Shown here piece by piece: positions 4,952 to 7,943 of a stretch of 7,943 nucleotides of DNA. The stretch comes from UBA8437 sp963694825 (lineage in GTDB: Bacteria > Planctomycetota > Planctomycetia > Planctomycetales > Planctomycetaceae). Position numbers and translations under genes: made by a program. Location: NCBI GenBank assembly GCA_963694825.1, contig CAVOEV010000226.1, positions 1-7,943 of the forward strand, in the 5' to 3' direction. Each line of letters opens with the position of its first letter. Position 1 is the first letter of the stretch. Below the pieces are notes generated by a model, which worked only from the letters and a program-made list of their open reading frames with translations, did not search any database and was not told the origin of the DNA.

Positions 4952-6553
4952 GTGAACACGCCCCGCCTGACCTCGATACGATCCCTCACCAGGCTCCTGT
5001 CACTGGTGCTGGTGACCGCGTGCGCGACGGTGCTGACCTGCACGATGACCACCAGTGCCGTCGCCGAAGAACCGTCGGCCGAAACCCACAGCGACCCGAT
5101 CGCACACCACGCCGGCGACTCGATCCACGATCAACATCCCACCCTGTTCTGGCTTGTCGCCGAATCGCTCACCGACACAATCAGCCGACCACACGATCCA
5201 CTGGTGCAACTGCTCACCGAACTGCTTGACGAACAACACGTCGAGCCCGAAACCGAACTCTCGGAACACGCGATCGGCCTGCAACCCATCCCCAAACGAC
5301 CTCCCCTGTTGCTGGAACTCAACGAACAGTTCCTCGCTCCCGGTCAACTCGAACCGGGAATCGAACTGCCGACCGGAGCAGTCTGGCGACCGTCGGTCTG
5401 GGTCTTTGGGTCGTTCCGGACCGGGATCAACTACTTCGACAACCGCGGCCCCGGGCGACCGGTCAGCGAATGGGCCAGCCGTCTCGACCTGTTCACTCAA
5501 CTGAACCTCTCGGGCACCGAACGCGTGCTCGTCGGGTTGCGGCCGCTGGATCAGGAACAGGGCAACCGCCGAGTCTTCCAGAGCCGCGATTTCCTTGGTG
5601 GCGACACGCGAGACGGATGGAATGATGACATTCAGACCCTGTTCTTCGAAGGCGATCTTGGCGAGATCTTCCCGAACCTCGATCGCTCCGACTCCGAAAT
5701 GCTCGACATCGGCTTCTCCGTCGGACGGCAAACTCTCGTGCTGCAACGCGGCCTGCTGATCAACGAAGACAGGATCGACGCCGTCACACTGACCCGAAAT
5801 ACACTCTACGGCGACGGGAATCTCAACCTGAGAATCACCGGGTTTCATGCCTGGAACAAGGTGAACCGCAGCGACAACAGCCCGGACGATCGAGCGAGAC
5901 TGTTCGGGATCACGACCGAAAGTGACTTCGCTCTAAGTACCGTCAACCTCGACGCCGTCTATCTCGACACCGACGACCCGTCGGGTAGCCTGCTGGTTGG
6001 CGGACTCAGTGCCACTCAACGACTCAACGGATTCCACAACACCTACAACACCCGGTTCCACCTCCTGGCGTCGCACCCGACCAACGGAGAAACCGCGGCG
6101 GCCGGCCGAGGCGAACTCGTCTTCAGCCAGATCTCCTGGACCCCGCACCACTCCTACGACCTGGTCTACGTCAACGGATTCTGGGCCAATGGCCAATTCT
6201 CGTCCGCCGCTCGTGGACCACTGGCCGGCGGACCGCTCGGTCAAACCGGACTGCTGTTCTCGGCCGCCGGACTGGGCCGCTACGGAGCACCCCTGTCCAA
6301 CGCGGCCAGCAACGCCGTCGGTGGTAGCATCGGCTACCAGGTCTTCTTCGATGAGCTCAGACAACAGGTCGTCGTCGAACTGGCCGGCCGAACCGATACC
6401 GACAACAGCGGACAGGCAGCCTTGGCCGCAGGCATCCGCTACCAGAAGGCGATCGGACAACACCTGGTCTTCGTCATCGACTCGTTCATCGCCAACAGCG
6501 AGTCTCGAGGCACCTCGCCTGGAGCCCGTGTGGAACTCCTGACCAAGTTCTGA
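4952..6553 (+). CDS. Probable outer-membrane beta-barrel (porin-like) protein
   Basis: This 533-residue protein begins with a signal peptide: R5, R10 and R14, a hydrophobic core at 15-31, and A-V-A38 before E39-E40. A V-T-A-C24 sequence inside it could alternatively be a lipobox. Residues 40-145 are mostly polar and may be a periplasmic stretch. From W145 onward short alternating hydrophobic/aromatic strands are separated by Gly/Asp/Asn-rich turns, and the chain ends in phenylalanine, the usual last residue of outer-membrane barrels. G-R-Q at 258-260 with following L and R residues faintly recalls alginate-export-type porins, but I cannot assign a family. The start codon is GTG at 4952; only this start keeps the charged signal-peptide region, and no ribosome site is clear. 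It lies 87 bases after the pentaheme cytochrome in the same orientation, so it may form the outer-membrane part of an electron-transfer system, or take up the substrate. It could equally be an unrelated porin. Confidence 0.8.
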   Translation: MNTPRLTSIRSLTRLLSLVLVTACATVLTCTMTTSAVAEEPSAETHSDPIAHHAGDSIHDQHPTLFWLVAESLTDTISRPHDPLVQLLTELLDEQHVEPETELSEHAIGLQPIPKRPPLLLELNEQFLAPGQLEPGIELPTGAVWRPSVWVFGSFRTGINYFDNRGPGRPVSEWASRLDLFTQLNLSGTERVLVGLRPLDQEQGNRRVFQSRDFLGGDTRDGWNDDIQTLFFEGDLGEIFPNLDRSDSEMLDIGFSVGRQTLVLQRGLLINEDRIDAVTLTRNTLYGDGNLNLRITGFHAWNKVNRSDNSPDDRARLFGITTESDFALSTVNLDAVYLDTDDPSGSLLVGGLSATQRLNGFHNTYNTRFHLLASHPTNGETAAAGRGELVFSQISWTPHHSYDLVYVNGFWANGQFSSAARGPLAGGPLGQTGLLFSAAGLGRYGAPLSNAASNAVGGSIGYQVFFDELRQQVVVELAGRTDTDNSGQAALAAGIRYQKAIGQHLVFVIDSFIANSESRGTSPGARVELLTKF

Positions 6554-6607
6554 TGGTCGCGGCCGGCTGCTGCCCACCTGGTTGATCACTTTGCTCCGGC
6601 TTGGGAC

Positions 6608-6627
6608 ACTGGATTCCCCAATCCAGT
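6608..6627 (+). promoter_or_regulatory. Perfect eight-base inverted repeat before the phosphatase gene
   Basis: ACTGGATT (6608-6615) and AATCCAGT (6620-6627) are exact reverse complements around a CCCC loop. The hairpin ends 13 bases before the ATG at 6641, covering or abutting the place where ribosomes would bind. No T-run follows. It could be a translation-control stem, an RNA-processing site separating the phosphatase from the barrel gene, or an operator. Confidence 0.5.
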
Positions 6628-6640
6628 CCGGAACCGCACG

Positions 6641-7943
6641 ATGAATCGCCCGTTCGCGCTGCTGCAGTTGTTCTTGTTGATCACGCTGCTTGGCCAAACG
6701 GGTCTGGCGGTCGAGAAACAGCCCTTTGGCCCCACGTTCCCTCGCCTCGATTCCCACGCGACCGGCGAATGGTGGAAACCCAAAGGCAAGATGAAACCTC
6801 GCCTGATGGTGCCTCGCGATCAGGTGCTCGCCTTTGCCATCTACACACATCACCAGGGCGTCCTGAAACTGACCGCCCAGTTGTTCCCGCTGTTGCCGGA
6901 TGAGCCCCGGGTGGTTCGGTTGGAGTTTCAGACGGGCGAGACCTGGACAGAAGCGGCTCGTGCCAAGGTCCACGAGTTGGGCTGGAGTGCTCACTTTCGG
7001 ATCGAGAACTGGGACAACAGCAAGAACGTCCGCTACCGCGTCCGCTTTGGGCCTCGAGCGACCTTCGACGGACTGGTGCGTCGCGACCCCACCGACAAGG
7101 ACGTGATCATCGTCGGAGCACTCTCGTGCAACTCGAGCCGCAGCCCCGGTCCGCGAACCCGCATCGTCGACAACCTCAAACGCCAGGACCCCGACCTGCT
7201 GTTCTTTGCCGGAGACCAGTCGTACCACCACACCCAGCACACCTTCGGCTGGCTCGAATGGGGCGTCCAGTTCCGAGACATCCTCCGCGACCGACCGGTG
7301 ATCACCATCCCCGACGACCACGACATTGGACAAGGCAACATCTGGGGCGAATACGGTAAAAAGGCCGCCACGTCGGCCGGACCCGGCGGTGGCTACTTCT
7401 ACCCCGCTCGCTACGTGAACATGGTCCAACGCTGCCAGACCTGGCACCTGCCCGATGCGTTCGATCCCACAGCCGTGCTCCGCAAGATCGGAGTCTACTA
7501 CACCAGCCTGCGAGTCGGCGGCATCGATTTTGCCATCCTCGAAGACCGGAAGTTCAAGAGCGGCCCCAAGGGCAAGATCCCCAAAATGGGGCCTCGACCC
7601 GACCATATCAACGACCCGAACTACGACCGATCGGCCATCGATCTCAAGGGCCTGGAACTGCTCGGCAACCGACAGCTGAAGTTCCTGGACTCCTGGAGCC
7701 AGGACTGGACCGACACGCGGATGAAATGTGTGCTCTCGCAAACCGCGTTCTGCGGAGCCGTGCACCTGCACGGAGGACCCCGCAACCGACTGCTCGCCGA
7801 TCTCGATTGCAATGGCTGGCCGCAGACAGGTCGCAACACGGCACTCGCCGCCATCCGCCGCGCCTGGGCACCTCACATCTGCGGAGATCAGCACCTGGGT
7901 GTCGTCGTCAAACACGGCATCGCCGCAGCCTCCGACGGACCCT
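6641..7943 (+). CDS. Secreted PhoD-like metallophosphatase, 3' end outside window
   Basis: The first 434 residues are present and the frame runs open off the right edge. It should hydrolyse phosphate esters outside the cytoplasm with a metal centre. Residues 1-23 form a signal peptide (MNRPF, then a leucine-rich core, G-L-A23). A beta-rich region at about 60-140 precedes the catalytic domain, as in PhoD. Catalytic motifs are: L161-S-C163 (PhoD has a metal-binding cysteine here); G191-D192-Q-S-Y195, matching GDxxY; D225-D-H-D228 with N233, matching DDHE; and G415-D416-Q-H418, matching GDxH. These matches are from memory of the family. D228 in place of the usual Glu and Q417 in GDQH are variants. 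The start at 6641 is chosen for the signal peptide; the frame is open back to 6554 but without ATG or GTG. It is 87 bases after the barrel gene and could be co-transcribed, though a phosphatase has no evident role in electron transfer. Phosphodiesterase or phospholipase D-type activity is also possible. Confidence 0.88.
   Translation, partial: MNRPFALLQLFLLITLLGQTGLAVEKQPFGPTFPRLDSHATGEWWKPKGKMKPRLMVPRDQVLAFAIYTHHQGVLKLTAQLFPLLPDEPRVVRLEFQTGETWTEAARAKVHELGWSAHFRIENWDNSKNVRYRVRFGPRATFDGLVRRDPTDKDVIIVGALSCNSSRSPGPRTRIVDNLKRQDPDLLFFAGDQSYHHTQHTFGWLEWGVQFRDILRDRPVITIPDDHDIGQGNIWGEYGKKAATSAGPGGGYFYPARYVNMVQRCQTWHLPDAFDPTAVLRKIGVYYTSLRVGGIDFAILEDRKFKSGPKGKIPKMGPRPDHINDPNYDRSAIDLKGLELLGNRQLKFLDSWSQDWTDTRMKCVLSQTAFCGAVHLHGGPRNRLLADLDCNGWPQTGRNTALAAIRRAWAPHICGDQHLGVVVKHGIAAASDGP

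Noticed and set aside
5933..7915. 660-codon open frame on the minus strand across the barrel and phosphatase genes
   Set aside because: It lies opposite two well-supported genes with signal peptides and catalytic motifs; its own translation has no recognisable domain. It is a GC and codon-bias shadow.

Overview
The window looks like chromosomal DNA from a Gram-negative, GC-rich bacterium, most likely a planctomycete of the Pirellula/Rhodopirellula kind. I infer this from three things: the c-type cytochrome families, which are typical of that group; a secreted PhoD-type phosphatase with the planctomycete-like variants DDHD and CGDQHLG; and codon use rich in CGA, TCG and GAA with few clear Shine-Dalgarno sequences. 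No rRNA, tRNA or other taxonomic marker is present, so this placement is an inference.

Layout: bases 1-110 hold an octanucleotide tandem repeat and no gene. Two genes follow on the minus strand in probable operon order, read right to left: a membrane-anchored FAD/NAD(P)H reductase with a C-terminal [2Fe-2S] ferredoxin domain (1339-2604), then an exported tetraheme cytochrome c of the c554-like type (111-1292). A 322-base divergent control region (2605-2926) carries a perfect TTGACA hexamer facing each gene, one long imperfect dyad and two small hairpins. To its right, on the plus strand, lie an exported pentaheme cytochrome c (2927-4864), a probable outer-membrane beta-barrel protein (4952-6553) and a secreted PhoD-like metallophosphatase (6641 to beyond the window edge). 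The two plus-strand spacers are each 87 bases and each contains a hairpin.

Working model (inference): the reductase takes electrons from NAD(P)H on the cytoplasmic face of the inner membrane. The two multiheme cytochromes carry or use electrons in the periplasm, and the beta-barrel sits in the outer membrane. Nine CxxCH heme sites, a flavin/iron-sulfur reductase and a barrel arranged around one divergent promoter region suggest a dedicated electron-transfer module with an unknown substrate. The reductase has no visible route across the membrane to the cytochromes, so a quinone or another membrane protein outside the window would be needed. The phosphatase may only be a neighbour. Several long ORFs antisense to these genes are codon-bias shadows.
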